Below, piece after piece: positions 48,473-57,707 of a stretch of DNA of 64,000 nucleotides (positions are counted from its first letter, which is position 1; each line of letters begins with the position of its first letter). The stretch is from Candidatus Thiodiazotropha endoloripes (GTDB lineage Bacteria; Pseudomonadota; Gammaproteobacteria; Chromatiales; Chromatiaceae). The DNA is taken from positions 62,001-126,000 of the forward strand of contig LVKA01000019.1 of NCBI GenBank assembly GCA_001709035.1, written 5' to 3'. The position numbers were made by a program, and so were the translations under genes. Under the pieces are notes generated by a model. That model was given only the letters and a program-made list of their open reading frames with translations. It did not search any database and had not been told where the DNA came from.

Positions 48473-49735
48473 TTATAGTAAACGCTCAATTCTGACTTTG
48501 ACAACAGAACGCTCATCCGCTTCGACGACCGTCATCCGATGACCCTGCTCCTCAAAGCTGTCACCTTCAACCGGAATATGGCGAATACGACTGATCATCA
48601 AACCGCCGATGGTCAGCGCCTCTTCCACCGGAAACTGTACATGCAGAATATCGTTGATTTCCGAGATCGGTGTGCGGCCACTTACCAGATGGGAGTTCTC
48701 ACTCTCATGTTCGATATAGATGCGCCGTTTCGGGTGATACTCATCGAAGTCGTAACCCACATCAATCTCACCCACCACCTCTTCAAAAACATCCTCCATG
48801 GTGAGGATACCCACAGCCGAGCCGAACTCATCCACCACCACCGCCATATGATCCTTACGAGCCTGCAACATCGGCAGTGCCCGATCGATGGTCTGGCGTG
48901 GAGAGAGATAGAGCACCGGACTGATGAAATCGGATATCGGACGATTGTCCAGATCCGGCTGCATAAGATCCCAGGTGTCGAGTGTCAGGATACCCTTCAC
49001 ATTGGTGATATTGCCACGATAGACCGGCAGTCTGTTGTAGCCGTGTTTCATCACCAGTCTGACCGCCTCCTTCATGTGGCGTACTTCATTGAAGCCCACC
49101 ACATCCGGCAGAGGGATCATCGCCTCACCCACGGTGGTATCCGCGAAACGAATGATGCGTCTGATACGTTTCCGGTCGATGGTCTGGGGATCAGATGTGG
49201 TATCGGATATATCCAGCAGCACTCTCAACTCTTCGCGGGTGATGAACATGTTCTGCGGCACGCTGCCGCCGCCAACGATACGGGTTACCAGACGGGCAAC
49301 ACGACTGAATATGAAGATCACCGGATAGAAGACATAGGAGAAGAAACGCAGCACATAGATCAGCCGGCCAACCAGATTGTCCGCCTCCTGCTGAAACACA
49401 CTCTTCGGTACCACCTCACCGAAGATCAGCAGAATCGGGGTTAGAATGATCACCGAGATCAAGTCGCCTGCCGCACCAAAGTGTTCAATGCAGACCAGCG
49501 CACCCAGGGTGGAGATGATCACGGTGGCCAGATTGGTTCCCATCAGGGTGGTACCCAGGATCACATCGGGGGTTTTGAACAGCTTCAGCACCAACGCCGC
49601 ACCCCGATTGCCAAGCTTGGCCAGATGCCTCAACTTCAACTTGTCGGAGTTGACCATGGCGATCTCGGAGCCGGAGAAGAACCCTTTCAGCAACAGGAAG
49701 ACGACAATGATGAGTAACTCAACGCTCCAGCTCAT
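48473..49735 (-). CDS. CNNM/CorC-family protein (DUF21-CBS-CorC_HlyC)
   Basis: A 420-residue protein with the DUF21/CNNM membrane domain (four hydrophobic segments in 1-150, with FFSGSEIAMVNSD and IFGEVVPKSV), then a CBS pair (about 205-325, NRLPVYRGNITNVKGIL), then the C-terminal CorC_HlyC domain. Relatives transport or sense Mg2+ or other divalent ions. An AGGAGG site lies 7 bases before the ATG. It overlaps the upstream paralogue by 17 bases, so they form one operon. Confidence 0.88.
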   Translation of the reverse strand: MSWSVELLIIVVFLLLKGFFSGSEIAMVNSDKLKLRHLAKLGNRGAALVLKLFKTPDVILGTTLMGTNLATVIISTLGALVCIEHFGAAGDLISVIILTPILLIFGEVVPKSVFQQEADNLVGRLIYVLRFFSYVFYPVIFIFSRVARLVTRIVGGGSVPQNMFITREELRVLLDISDTTSDPQTIDRKRIRRIIRFADTTVGEAMIPLPDVVGFNEVRHMKEAVRLVMKHGYNRLPVYRGNITNVKGILTLDTWDLMQPDLDNRPISDFISPVLYLSPRQTIDRALPMLQARKDHMAVVVDEFGSAVGILTMEDVFEEVVGEIDVGYDFDEYHPKRRIYIEHESENSHLVSGRTPISEINDILHVQFPVEEALTIGGLMISRIRHIPVEGDSFEEQGHRMTVVEADERSVVKVRIERLL

Positions 49736-51218
49736 CTGGCACCTCCTTCGCTAAAGGTTTGTTTTCATTATCAGCAGTTTCTGTATCCTGCTCCGTGTTG
49801 TCACCATCCGGCTCCAGTTCAGCGGCGTCATCCTGCCTGTTGAGCGATTTCTCATCTGTCTCGGAGCCATCAGGCTGATCGTCATCAGACTCCTTTGGCG
49901 TCTCCTCATCGGCGACGATTTTGCGCACTTGAATCTTGCTGATTCTTAAACCGGTCACTTCCCGCGCAATGAATTCATAACCCTCATAGCGGACCTTATC
50001 GCCCTCTTTCGGCAGGCGGTCAAACAGACGGAATGCAACCCCGGCTATGGTGCTCATGACCGGATCTTCGATATCGAAATTGGTCAGGTTGTAGAAGTCG
50101 CTCAGCCGCATGTCGCCCGGTACGACATAACTGTTTTCATCCTCTTCCTGATAATATTCAAGCCCCACCATCTTGCCGCTGATCTCACCGAAGATGAAGG
50201 TCAGTACATCCTTCATGGTGACAATACCCAGCACCTCGCCATACTCACCAAGCACGATCGCCACCCGGGTATTGTGTGCCTGGAAATAGTCGAACATCTC
50301 ATCGACTTTCTTGGTCGGCGGTACAAAGTGGGCGGGTTTGATGATCATCTCCAGGGTTACCTGCTCCAGGTCCCCACCCCCTTGAATCAGACGCAGAATA
50401 TCCTCGGAATGGATAAAACCGATGACATTGTCCCAATGCCCCTGGTAGACGGGAATTCTGGGGTGCTGGTACTCTCTGAATCTGTCGATCAGCTCGGTCA
50501 CCGGCAGAGCCGCATCGAGAAACAGAATTCGTGGCCCAGGCGTCATGATGCGGGAGATGTCCGTTTCAGAGGCTTCGATGACGTTATCGATCAACACCCG
50601 TTCAGTGGCTTCGATGACGCCGCTCTCCTCGCTCTCTTCCAGCAGGGTTCGCAGCTCATCCGCATGCAGGATGTTCTCCCGACTGATCGCCTCACCCACC
50701 ACCAGCGTGGTAATCCGGTCGGAGATCTGCCGTACCACTTCCCTGAGCGGGGTAATCAAAACAATCCAGCGCGGCAGGATCCGGGCCGTCAGCCGGGTGG
50801 CAAATTTGACCGGAAAACTGACCGCAATGGTCTTCGGGGTAACCTCACCAATCAGCAACAGCAAGGGCACCATGATCAGAATATTGAACCAGCCGACGTC
50901 CTGCTCGCCAAACAACAGCAGCAGGATCGCCGCCATATTTGCTGCGGAGGCGATGTTGACCAACTCATTGCCGCAGAGAATCGAGATGATCAAACGCCTC
51001 GGCTCATCGAGCATGGCGTGGATATTCTCCGAATGCTTGTCGCGGCTGTGTCTAAGCTTTTGCAGATCGATACGGCTGAGCGAAAAGAGTGCTGTTTCCG
51101 ACCCGGAGAAGACAGCCGAGAACCCGAGCAGCAACACCTGCAGGCTGCCCCGCAGGATTAGCTCCCAGTTCACGTCCCCCATGCCAAGGGAGTCGTATAG
51201 TGTTCTCAACTCTTCCAT
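49719..51218 (-). CDS. CNNM/CorC-family paralogue with acidic tail
   Basis: A 499-residue protein with the same layout as its downstream neighbour: DUF21/CNNM membrane domain (VFSGSETALFSLSR, LIGEVTPKTIAVSF), CBS pair (about 205-330) and CorC_HlyC domain (about 345-425). The C-terminal ~70 residues are Glu/Asp-rich and low complexity, extra to the family. The ATG at 51218 is preferred over a TTG three bases earlier. Two such proteins in tandem suggest a hetero-assembly or a division of roles; this is inference. Confidence 0.88.
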   Translation of the reverse strand: MEELRTLYDSLGMGDVNWELILRGSLQVLLLGFSAVFSGSETALFSLSRIDLQKLRHSRDKHSENIHAMLDEPRRLIISILCGNELVNIASAANMAAILLLLFGEQDVGWFNILIMVPLLLLIGEVTPKTIAVSFPVKFATRLTARILPRWIVLITPLREVVRQISDRITTLVVGEAISRENILHADELRTLLEESEESGVIEATERVLIDNVIEASETDISRIMTPGPRILFLDAALPVTELIDRFREYQHPRIPVYQGHWDNVIGFIHSEDILRLIQGGGDLEQVTLEMIIKPAHFVPPTKKVDEMFDYFQAHNTRVAIVLGEYGEVLGIVTMKDVLTFIFGEISGKMVGLEYYQEEDENSYVVPGDMRLSDFYNLTNFDIEDPVMSTIAGVAFRLFDRLPKEGDKVRYEGYEFIAREVTGLRISKIQVRKIVADEETPKESDDDQPDGSETDEKSLNRQDDAAELEPDGDNTEQDTETADNENKPLAKEVPDELER

Positions 51219-51831
51219 CAACTAGACCCAATTCTCTAACTTGTAAACTGACAGCAGTACAGATCAGACCACAACGTCTACCATCAAATGGTTGTGGACT
51301 GTGTCACGCACAACCTGCAGCAGCTCAATTCAATATTGGAGCAGCGCGTCAAAACCTGTTTGACGATCTGTTTGTATCGTCTTTAAGTCACGAGATGATC
51401 GATAACTCAATCAACCTGCAACCGGACTTTAACCTTCAAATGTCGATGGCAAGCAGAAAAAACAGGCCGAAACGGACCAGTGCCATCAAGCATCCTAATA
51501 GCGAAAACTCCTTTGAGAACAAACAGATTTAAGACGTAACGGCAGGAATTGTCGATCTGAACCCGGTCCTGTGCGGCCTGGCCATCAGTCACAACAAGCC
51601 TTGCGAAATTCCACCACCCATCAAACGCCAGCCGGTTGGCGCCAATCCAATGAATCTGCCTTCAAGAGGATACTGCCAAACCCTAATTATTACATATAAG
51701 ATAAGATCTTATAACTTAGGCTATAAATTTAATAACTAAAGAATAAAACTCGCGCCACTCAACCGGGTCTGCCTGAGTCAATGTAGTCCGGTAGTGACCG
51801 GCTCAACCACGCCAGCTATGAGGTGGATGAC
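51219..51831. other. 613-base intergenic region
   Basis: No convincing gene seen. It separates divergent genes and should hold both promoters. The right part is AT-rich, with the ATAAGATCTTAT palindrome at 51701-51712. Confidence 0.5.
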
Positions 51832-52077
51832 ATGCCTCCTGAGAAATTGATCGAAAAACTGTTTCGTCTACTTGATCCCAGTCGTAAAAAGCTGAAAAGT
51901 GAACGTATCAGAGACCTGCTGAAGAAGATGAAAAAGCAGGAACGGGCGGCCAAATCCAAATTAAAGAAGACCAAGGACAAAAGCAAACACAAACGGCTAG
52001 CCACCAAAATCAAGATACTGCACACACAGAGAAAAAAGGCCGTCAAACGCTATCGACAGCTTACAAACAAGTGCTGA
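51832..52077 (+). CDS. Small Lys-rich coiled-coil protein (paralogue of 46069 gene)
   Basis: An 81-residue, strongly basic helical protein (ERIRDLLKKMKKQERAAKSKLKKTKDKSKHKRLATKIKILHTQRKK...). The ATG at 51832 has an AGGTGG site 5 bases upstream; a GTG nine bases earlier is the alternative. It is homologous to the protein at 46069 over the last ~60 residues, and both end in KC/KCK. No known family recognised. It stands alone, convergent with the WYL regulator, whose stop is 15 bases away. Confidence 0.6.
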   Translation: MPPEKLIEKLFRLLDPSRKKLKSERIRDLLKKMKKQERAAKSKLKKTKDKSKHKRLATKIKILHTQRKKAVKRYRQLTNKC

Positions 52078-52092
52078 CTGATCAGTGCCGGG

Positions 52093-53082
52093 TTAAGCAT
52101 CCGATTCAGTCTGGTCCGCGTCATACTGCGCCACGGCCTGACGTAATCGGTCTGCAATCTCAGCTCTCAATTCAGGGGGAGAGACCACCTCCACTTCGGC
52201 GCCATAGCGCATCAGATCCATGATCAGCTCTGCTGTATGGGCATACGGCAGCACAAGCTCATAACGGCCATCCTCCAGCCAGCGACTCTGCTGCTGAGGG
52301 TGCCAGCTCTCTTTGGCGACCCACCTGGCTCGATGCCTGGTGAATCGCAGTACCGCCTGATGACTCGCTGAACCGGAGAATATGCCGTAGGCCTCTGAGA
52401 AGTGGGCATCGAGCTGCTCACTCTGCAACTCGACCGCCGCTTGATCGCTCTCACGAACCTCTGAAATCGCATCCAGGGCAAAGGTCCGCAATCCCTCACG
52501 CAGATGGCACCAGGCATCCAGATACCAGTTGTCCCGATAGAGGGTCAGGCGTTGTGGAGAGACCTCACGTTCAGTCACTTTATCGCTACCGCGATTGTAG
52601 TACTTCAGGCTGACCCGGTGTCTGGCGGCCAAGGCAGAGGCAAGCTGTGTCAGATAGGGACCGGCGGGACGGGCTGCTGCCCTTAACAGCCGAATATGGC
52701 GTGAAATCGGTTCAACCTGGCCTGGTTGACGACTCAACAACTGATCGATTTTACGTCTCAGAGGCTGCAGATGGCTCTCCAGCAGGCCGGGTTGAATCTC
52801 AGCCAGCAGCTGTTGGACTGTCAGTAAAGCCTGCAGCTCGGAAGCGTTGAACCAGAGCCCGGGAAGCTGATACATCTCCCCTTCTGCGGCGTCATAGTGG
52901 TAGCCGTTACGTTTGCGATCATAGACAACCGGAGCATTCAGATAGAGCCTCATCTCTTCGATCAGGCGTTTTACCGTTGCCCTGGAGCACTCCAGCTCCT
53001 CTTCCAGACGCTGACGGGAGACCGGATAACGGGCTGACTGAAATATTCGATTGAGCTCAAAGATCCGATCGAACCGATCCAT
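52093..53082 (-). CDS. HTH-WYL transcriptional regulator
   Basis: A 329-residue protein with an N-terminal winged helix-turn-helix (FDRIFELNRIFQSARYPVSRQRLEEELECSRATVKRLIEEM), then a WYL domain (about 145-225, with VSPQRLTLYRDNWYLDAWCHLREGLRTFALDAI) and a C-terminal WCX region (RYGAEVEVVSPPELRAEIADRLRQ). WYL proteins of this type are ligand-responsive DNA-binding regulators. The target is unknown. A MITE ends 11 bases upstream of the ATG, and the AGGA that could act as its ribosome site is partly from the element end. Confidence 0.9.
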   Translation of the reverse strand: MDRFDRIFELNRIFQSARYPVSRQRLEEELECSRATVKRLIEEMRLYLNAPVVYDRKRNGYHYDAAEGEMYQLPGLWFNASELQALLTVQQLLAEIQPGLLESHLQPLRRKIDQLLSRQPGQVEPISRHIRLLRAAARPAGPYLTQLASALAARHRVSLKYYNRGSDKVTEREVSPQRLTLYRDNWYLDAWCHLREGLRTFALDAISEVRESDQAAVELQSEQLDAHFSEAYGIFSGSASHQAVLRFTRHRARWVAKESWHPQQQSRWLEDGRYELVLPYAHTAELIMDLMRYGAEVEVVSPPELRAEIADRLRQAVAQYDADQTESDA

Positions 53083-53093
53083 CAATTAGATCC

Positions 53094-53380
53094 TAGGGCC
53101 TGTTAACACGAATCCAATACGTCCTGCTGGGGCTGTTTTTGTGCCCAGCAAGGCAGAATGAGCGTGGTGCCGTTATTCTACATGAGCGCATAATAATCCC
53201 GCTGGGCGCAAAAACAGGCCCAGCCCCCTCTCTCAAATTAATCTGTGGGGTTGCGCCTGAAAAAGCGCCACGAACCGTTGCTCGTCGCTCATTTGGAACA
53301 ACCAAACTACGCTCCTCGCGCCTTGATTGGCGCTTTTTCAGGCACAACAGGACAACTTGGATTCGTATTAACAGGCCCTA
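53094..53380. mobile_element. MITE copy A, ~283 bp with GGGCCTGTTAAC terminal repeats
   Basis: GGGCCTGTTAACACGAATCC at 53096 and the inverted GGATTCGTATTAACAGGCCC ending at 53378 form terminal repeats of about 22 bases, flanked by TA on both sides (possible target duplication). An internal inverted repeat (GCGCCTGAAAAAGCGCC against GGCGCTTTTTCAGGC) lies at about 53251-53342. No transposase gene. About three-quarters identical by eye to copy B at 58736, over the whole length. It sits between rsfS and the WYL regulator. The TA-flanking and TIR style resemble IS630/Tc1-type derived elements, which is inference. Confidence 0.85.
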
Positions 53381-53737
53381 TTTGGATTCCCGGGTCTGGC
53401 CGCTGTTGTTCACTTCATCCACAGACCAGAGCCGCTCCAGATGATAGAAATCCCTGACCTTCGGCAGCATCACATGCACCACCACACCATTCAGGTCGAC
53501 CAGCGCCCACTCACCATCTTCGACACCCTCGGTTCCCAATGGCATCTCACCGGCTTGCTTGGCTTTGAATTCGACACTTTGTGCAATCGACTTGACATGA
53601 CGATCCGAGGTGCCGCTGGCGACGATCATGATATCCGTGATACTGGTCTTGCCACGTACGTCCAGTACCACCACATCCTTCGCTTTCATGTCGTCGAGGA
53701 TCTCCAGGACGATATCTCTAAGTGCTTCTATCTGCAT
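53378..53737 (-). CDS. rsfS: Ribosome silencing factor RsfS
   Basis: A 119-residue RsfS/Iojap protein, which binds ribosomal protein L14 and blocks subunit joining in stationary phase. Conserved parts seen: VLDVRGKTSITDIMIVASGTSDRHVKSIA and GEWALVDLNGVVVHVMLPKVRDFYHLERLW. The C-terminal tail (SVDEVNNSGQTRESK) runs to a TAG stop whose TA is the MITE flank and G is the element's first base, so the original end may have been longer or different. Follows nadD on the minus strand. Confidence 0.95.
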   Translation of the reverse strand: MQIEALRDIVLEILDDMKAKDVVVLDVRGKTSITDIMIVASGTSDRHVKSIAQSVEFKAKQAGEMPLGTEGVEDGEWALVDLNGVVVHVMLPKVRDFYHLERLWSVDEVNNSGQTRESK

Positions 53738-53896
53738 TGAGTCTCATTTTGTTTGCTGTAACAGGCTGCGTCCATTTTATCGGGTCTTGCCAACAAGCAT
53801 AACCCATCATTAGAAATTATTTGTTGAATCACCATTTTTCGGGTTAAGAACAGAGCCAATCACAAGCATGATCTCTCACCGATATCGGGTAAGAAT

Positions 53897-54523
53897 TCAA
53901 TCCCGATAGAGCCCTTCAGCGTGAATAATCTGCAAAACAGCCTCTGGCAGCAGATATCTTGGGCTTTCATCCTGTTTGATCAGATTTCGGATCAGACTGG
54001 CTGAGATATCGAGCTGGGTAACAGTCTGGACTCGAATTCCCCCAGCCTTTATCAGGTTGAATTGACGCTCGGGCTGACTCTCATGCCTCTGCAGAAGCCC
54101 CCTTGCGGCCTCTGAGAGTTGTGACTCGCCTGGGCGTCTCATGACAACCAGATGGGCAAGCTGCAGTATTTCATCCGGTTTGTGCCAGTCGGGGAAACCA
54201 CTGAATGCATCCATACCCATCAGCAACAGCAGGGGCTGGTCGGGAAAATCGTGATGTAAATCGCGCAGCGTATCCACTGTGTAGGAGTCACCGGCACGCC
54301 TCAACTCCCGATCATCGGCGACAAAGCCGGGCTGTTCCGTAATGGCCGCCTCAACCATCCGCAGGCGCAGCTCGGTGGAGGCCTGGGGCTGATCCCGATG
54401 AACCGGACCATGCAGAGGAATGAACCTTACTTGCTTGAGGCCGACCGCCTGCATGACATCCAGTGCGGTGCGTAAATGGCCATTGTGTATCGGGTCAAAG
54501 GTGCCCCCCAGGATACCGATCAT
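53897..54523 (-). CDS. nadD: Nicotinate-nucleotide adenylyltransferase
   Basis: A 208-residue NadD that makes nicotinate adenine dinucleotide in NAD synthesis. The ATP-binding HIGH-like motif is GTFDPIHNGHL near the start, and the C-terminal ISASLIRNLI is the ISSTxIR-like motif. The ATG at 54523 gives the standard N-terminus (MIGILGGTFDPIH); a longer reading with 36 extra residues is not supported. Lies between proA and rsfS, the common gene order. Confidence 0.95.
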   Translation of the reverse strand: MIGILGGTFDPIHNGHLRTALDVMQAVGLKQVRFIPLHGPVHRDQPQASTELRLRMVEAAITEQPGFVADDRELRRAGDSYTVDTLRDLHHDFPDQPLLLLMGMDAFSGFPDWHKPDEILQLAHLVVMRRPGESQLSEAARGLLQRHESQPERQFNLIKAGGIRVQTVTQLDISASLIRNLIKQDESPRYLLPEAVLQIIHAEGLYRD

Positions 54524-54601
54524 TCTGGACCTAACGGGAGGGGCGCTTGGCTGCCCAGAGCTGCACCGCATCCATCGTGATGAGATTATCCGTGAATAAA
54601 C

Positions 54602-54687
54602 GCCAATCACCGCGAGTGGATGCAAAATCAAGCGCTAGCAAAAAAGTGCTTTGCGGCATATTGCGGTGATTGGCGTTCATTGGCGGT
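54602..54687. repeat. CGCCAATCACCGC inverted repeat region
   Basis: CGCCAATCACCGC at 54602-54614 and GCGGTGATTGGCG at 54664-54676 are perfect inverted copies. The right half, extended to GGCGTTCATTGGCGG, resembles the repeat at 24637. It lies in the 196-base gap between proA and nadD. A 60-codon reading frame crosses it (54531-54713, minus), but it looks non-coding. Confidence 0.55.
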
Positions 54688-54719
54688 TTCAATCTCCTAA
54701 GACCAAAGATCATTCGGGA

Positions 54720-55991
54720 CTAGCTGCGAATATGTCCGTCACCCAGCACGATATACTTCACCGAGGTCAGCCCCTCCAGGCCGACCGGTCCACGGGCATG
54801 AAACTTGTCTGTAGAGATACCGATTTCCGCACCCAGACCATACTCAAAGCCATCGGCGAAGCGGGTCGAGGCATTCACCATGACCGAACTGGAGTCCACT
54901 TCGGTGAGAAAACGTCTGGCGCGGGTGTAGTTCTCGGTAATAATCGCATCGGTATGCTGAGAACTGTGGGTATTGATATGATCAATCGCCTCAGCCAGCC
55001 CAGGCACGACCCGGATCGACAGGATGGGCGCCAGATATTCGGTGTCCCAATCCTCATCCGTTGCACTGGTGCAATCCTCAATCAGCTCGCAGCTGCGGGC
55101 GCAGCCACGCAGCTCAACCCCTTTCTCATCCAGCGCCGGAGCCAAACGGGCGAGGGCTTGCGCGGCAACATCCTCCGCAACCAGCAGAGTCTCCATAGTA
55201 TTGCAGGTGCCATAACGTTGGGTTTTGGCATTCATCGCCACGGCATAAGCTTTTTCCAGGTCAGCCTGATCGTCGATATAGACATGGCAGATGCCATCCA
55301 GATGCTTGATCACCGGCACCCGGGCATCCTGACTGATCCGCTCGATCAATCCCTTGCCTCCCCGGGGTATGATCACATCCACATAGTCCGGCATGGTGAT
55401 CATGGCGCCCACCGCCTGGCGATCTGTGGTGGCAACGACCTGAACAACCGCCTCCGGCAGACCCGCCTTGTTCAAACCGGCAGCGATACACTGGGCGATC
55501 GCCTGATTGGAATAGTAGGCCTCCGAGCCGCCTCTCAACACCGCTGCATTGCCCGATTTTAGGCAGAGCGCCGCCGCATCGGCGGTGACATTGGGACGCG
55601 ATTCATAGATGATCCCCACCACGCCCAGCGGGACTCTCATACGTCCGACCTGGATGCCACTGGGCAGATATTTCATATCAAAAATCTCGCCTACCGGGTC
55701 GGCCAGGGCCGCAATCTGGCGCACCCCTTCGATCATGCTGTCGATGCGTGCCGGGGTCAGTTCCAGACGATCGAGCAGAGCGCTGTCCAGGCCTTTCTCC
55801 CGACCCTTCTCCAGATCCAGACTGTTTTCACTCATCAGCCGCTCTCTGGCCTCGTCCAGCGCCTCGGCAATCGCTTCGAGTGCCTGGTTTTTCTGGGCTG
55901 TCGGTACACCGGCCAGTGTCCGCGAGGCCTGGCGGGCCTGCTGACCCAGCTCTTGCATGTATCCGGCGATATCGGAGATCTTGTCTAACAT
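54720..55991 (-). CDS. proA: Gamma-glutamyl phosphate reductase
   Basis: A 423-residue ProA that reduces gamma-glutamyl phosphate to glutamate semialdehyde in proline synthesis. The aldehyde dehydrogenase-fold core is seen: [30 protein letters not shown], and the catalytic cysteine in [13 protein letters not shown]. Length is normal. It leads proA-nadD-rsfS. Confidence 0.97.
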   Translation of the reverse strand: MLDKISDIAGYMQELGQQARQASRTLAGVPTAQKNQALEAIAEALDEARERLMSENSLDLEKGREKGLDSALLDRLELTPARIDSMIEGVRQIAALADPVGEIFDMKYLPSGIQVGRMRVPLGVVGIIYESRPNVTADAAALCLKSGNAAVLRGGSEAYYSNQAIAQCIAAGLNKAGLPEAVVQVVATTDRQAVGAMITMPDYVDVIIPRGGKGLIERISQDARVPVIKHLDGICHVYIDDQADLEKAYAVAMNAKTQRYGTCNTMETLLVAEDVAAQALARLAPALDEKGVELRGCARSCELIEDCTSATDEDWDTEYLAPILSIRVVPGLAEAIDHINTHSSQHTDAIITENYTRARRFLTEVDSSSVMVNASTRFADGFEYGLGAEIGISTDKFHARGPVGLEGLTSVKYIVLGDGHIRS

Positions 55992-56225
55992 TGTTTAAAT
56001 GGTGCTCATCTGAAAATATTACGATTGTTTAACTTTACCAAACCCGAGCTGAAATGGCCCGGATTCCTGGCAGTTTGACCTGACATCTGCATCCAATCCC
56101 TGTTTTGACCGTAACTATTTTAAGGGTTTTATTTCATCGGCTTCAAAGTAAAAGGTTTAAAGTTAAACCCAACTCTACCGATCTAATAGGCAGGAACTCA
56201 CCGAACAGATAACGGTCCAGAAATA

Positions 56226-56750
56226 ATGAACAGACTCTTTTTAAGTTTAATCTTATTGATGGTTGCGAGCGGCCAGCTCTGGGCAGAGCCATCGCTGTTT
56301 GGCGTTCCGATGCATTCCAAGGGTGCCAACACCTTCTACATCTCCGGCAAGATCGGCAACATGGCGCCAACTGAATTCATGGTCGACACCGGCTCAAGCT
56401 ATATGACCATCAATGAGAACACACTGGCCGAACTGCAGGCAGTAGGCAACCCACGTTACCTGAGAGATCTGAAAGGGGTGCTTGCCAATGGCGCGGAAAT
56501 GTTGGTACCAGTCTATACCATCACCGATGTACTGATTGGCGAGAAGTGTCTTCTGGAAGAGGTTGAGGTGGCCGTTTTTCCCGGCAAAACCAGACAGATT
56601 CTTGGTCTGAGCGCACTCTTGAAAACAGCGCCCTTCACTTTCTCCGCCGAACCTCCACAACTGCAGTTGAGTAACTGCAATTTACTGGAGATGGCTACCG
56701 ACAGCCAACAACAGACACAGCTGGCCGCCGGTATATCATCCCCTAACTAG
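56226..56750 (+). CDS. Exported retropepsin-like aspartic protease (clan AA)
   Basis: A 174-residue protein with a signal peptide (cleaved near LWAEP). The active-site motif FMVDTGSSYMTI matches the retropepsin-like aspartic protease family (one aspartate per chain, so a dimer), and the second glycine motif reads ILGLSALLK. The family is a group of periplasmic or outer-face proteases of unknown substrate, TIGR02281-like. It converges on the EF-hand gene 26 bases away. Confidence 0.82.
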   Translation: MNRLFLSLILLMVASGQLWAEPSLFGVPMHSKGANTFYISGKIGNMAPTEFMVDTGSSYMTINENTLAELQAVGNPRYLRDLKGVLANGAEMLVPVYTITDVLIGEKCLLEEVEVAVFPGKTRQILGLSALLKTAPFTFSAEPPQLQLSNCNLLEMATDSQQQTQLAAGISSPN

Positions 56751-56776
56751 GGATACCATCTAAAAGCGGAGCCGGC

Positions 56777-57031
56777 TTATTTGGTCTCTGCAGGCATCGC
56801 TTTTGCTTCGAATGCACTGAATTCAGCTGCATCAACACTGCCGTCCTGATTGGCATCAGCAGCTTCCCAGCCTTTATAGAGTGCTTCATTAGCGGTGGCT
56901 TCTTCTGAAGAGATGCTGCCATCAGCATTGGTGTCCAATGCAGTGAATGCATCCTCACCGGCAACTGCAGCCGTAACAAATCCAGCTGTAACCAGTGCCA
57001 AAGCGGCAAGTTTAATGGTTTTCGTATACAT
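56777..57031 (-). CDS. Exported EF-hand protein 1
   Basis: An 84-residue protein with a signal peptide (cleaved after AVAGE region). Two EF-hand calcium loops are seen: DTNADGSISSEE and DANQDGSVDAAE. It should bind calcium in the periplasm. It is clearly paralogous to the next gene (57295), with the same EALYKxW linker. An AAGGAG site lies 7 bases before the ATG. Confidence 0.85.
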   Translation of the reverse strand: MYTKTIKLAALALVTAGFVTAAVAGEDAFTALDTNADGSISSEEATANEALYKGWEAADANQDGSVDAAEFSAFEAKAMPAETK

Positions 57032-57294
57032 TATGTTCTCCTTAACGAATTTTATGGTTATGCCCAGAGATCCCTATCTACAGCATCGATCGTCTGGTGC
57101 CCCCTATAAGACACCCCAGACAGAAGAAATGCGGTGATAGGAATCACAGTTCCACTAATTAAATTCCTTTTAGAAAATCAGGAAGTTGCTAATGGATCGG
57201 CAACTAATAACGCTATCAAGTCCCTGTGATTTACCAGCGACCAGACCATTCTGGCCACCGGTTTTCTACCCAAAACTCATTCAGAGTTGTTCAA

Positions 57295-57546
57295 TTATTT
57301 AGCCGCTGGTGCAGCCTCAAAAGCACTGAATTCAGCCGCGTCAACCTGGCCGTCAGCATTCGCGTCAACCTTGGCCCAATCCTTGTAAAGCGCTTCATCA
57401 GCAGTGGATTCTTCAGCTGAGATGTAGCCATCAGCATTCACATCCAGCTTGGTGAAGGCACCTTCGTCCGCCGCATTGGCCACTGCAAAAAAACCGGCTG
57501 CTGCCAAAGCTACTACACCTTTTTTAATCATCATGGTTTTCATCAT
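57295..57546 (-). CDS. Exported EF-hand protein 2
   Basis: An 83-residue paralogue of the 56777 protein with a signal peptide (cleaved after ANA). The calcium loops are DVNADGYISAEE and DANADGQVDAAE, and the same ADEALYKDWAKVD linker joins them. The ATG at 57546 is chosen because AGGAG sits just upstream; a second ATG follows three bases later. A gene duplication made the pair. Role unknown; both likely buffer or sense calcium in the envelope. Confidence 0.85.
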   Translation of the reverse strand: MMKTMMIKKGVVALAAAGFFAVANAADEGAFTKLDVNADGYISAEESTADEALYKDWAKVDANADGQVDAAEFSAFEAAPAAK

Positions 57547-57707
57547 CTTTCTCCTTTCAATGATTTGTTTTAAATGCAAAGCCCTCTGACTGAGGTCTCT
57601 GTAGGCGATAAGACAACGATGAGGAAAAAAATTGGGTGACAGAAGTCACAAATAAAAAGGAATAGCTTTCCCAGGCACTTAGTTACTAATTCAGGTTGTG
57701 CTCCCGA

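Noticed and set aside
53093-53347. Small frame inside MITE copy A, and its counterpart at 58718-58948 in copy B
   Set aside because: The two translations are similar only because the DNA is, with indels and unequal ends; no ribosome site or conserved function. I treat the element as non-coding.
54531-54713. 60-codon frame between proA and nadD
   Set aside because: It crosses a perfect inverted repeat and has no recognisable features, so it is probably chance.
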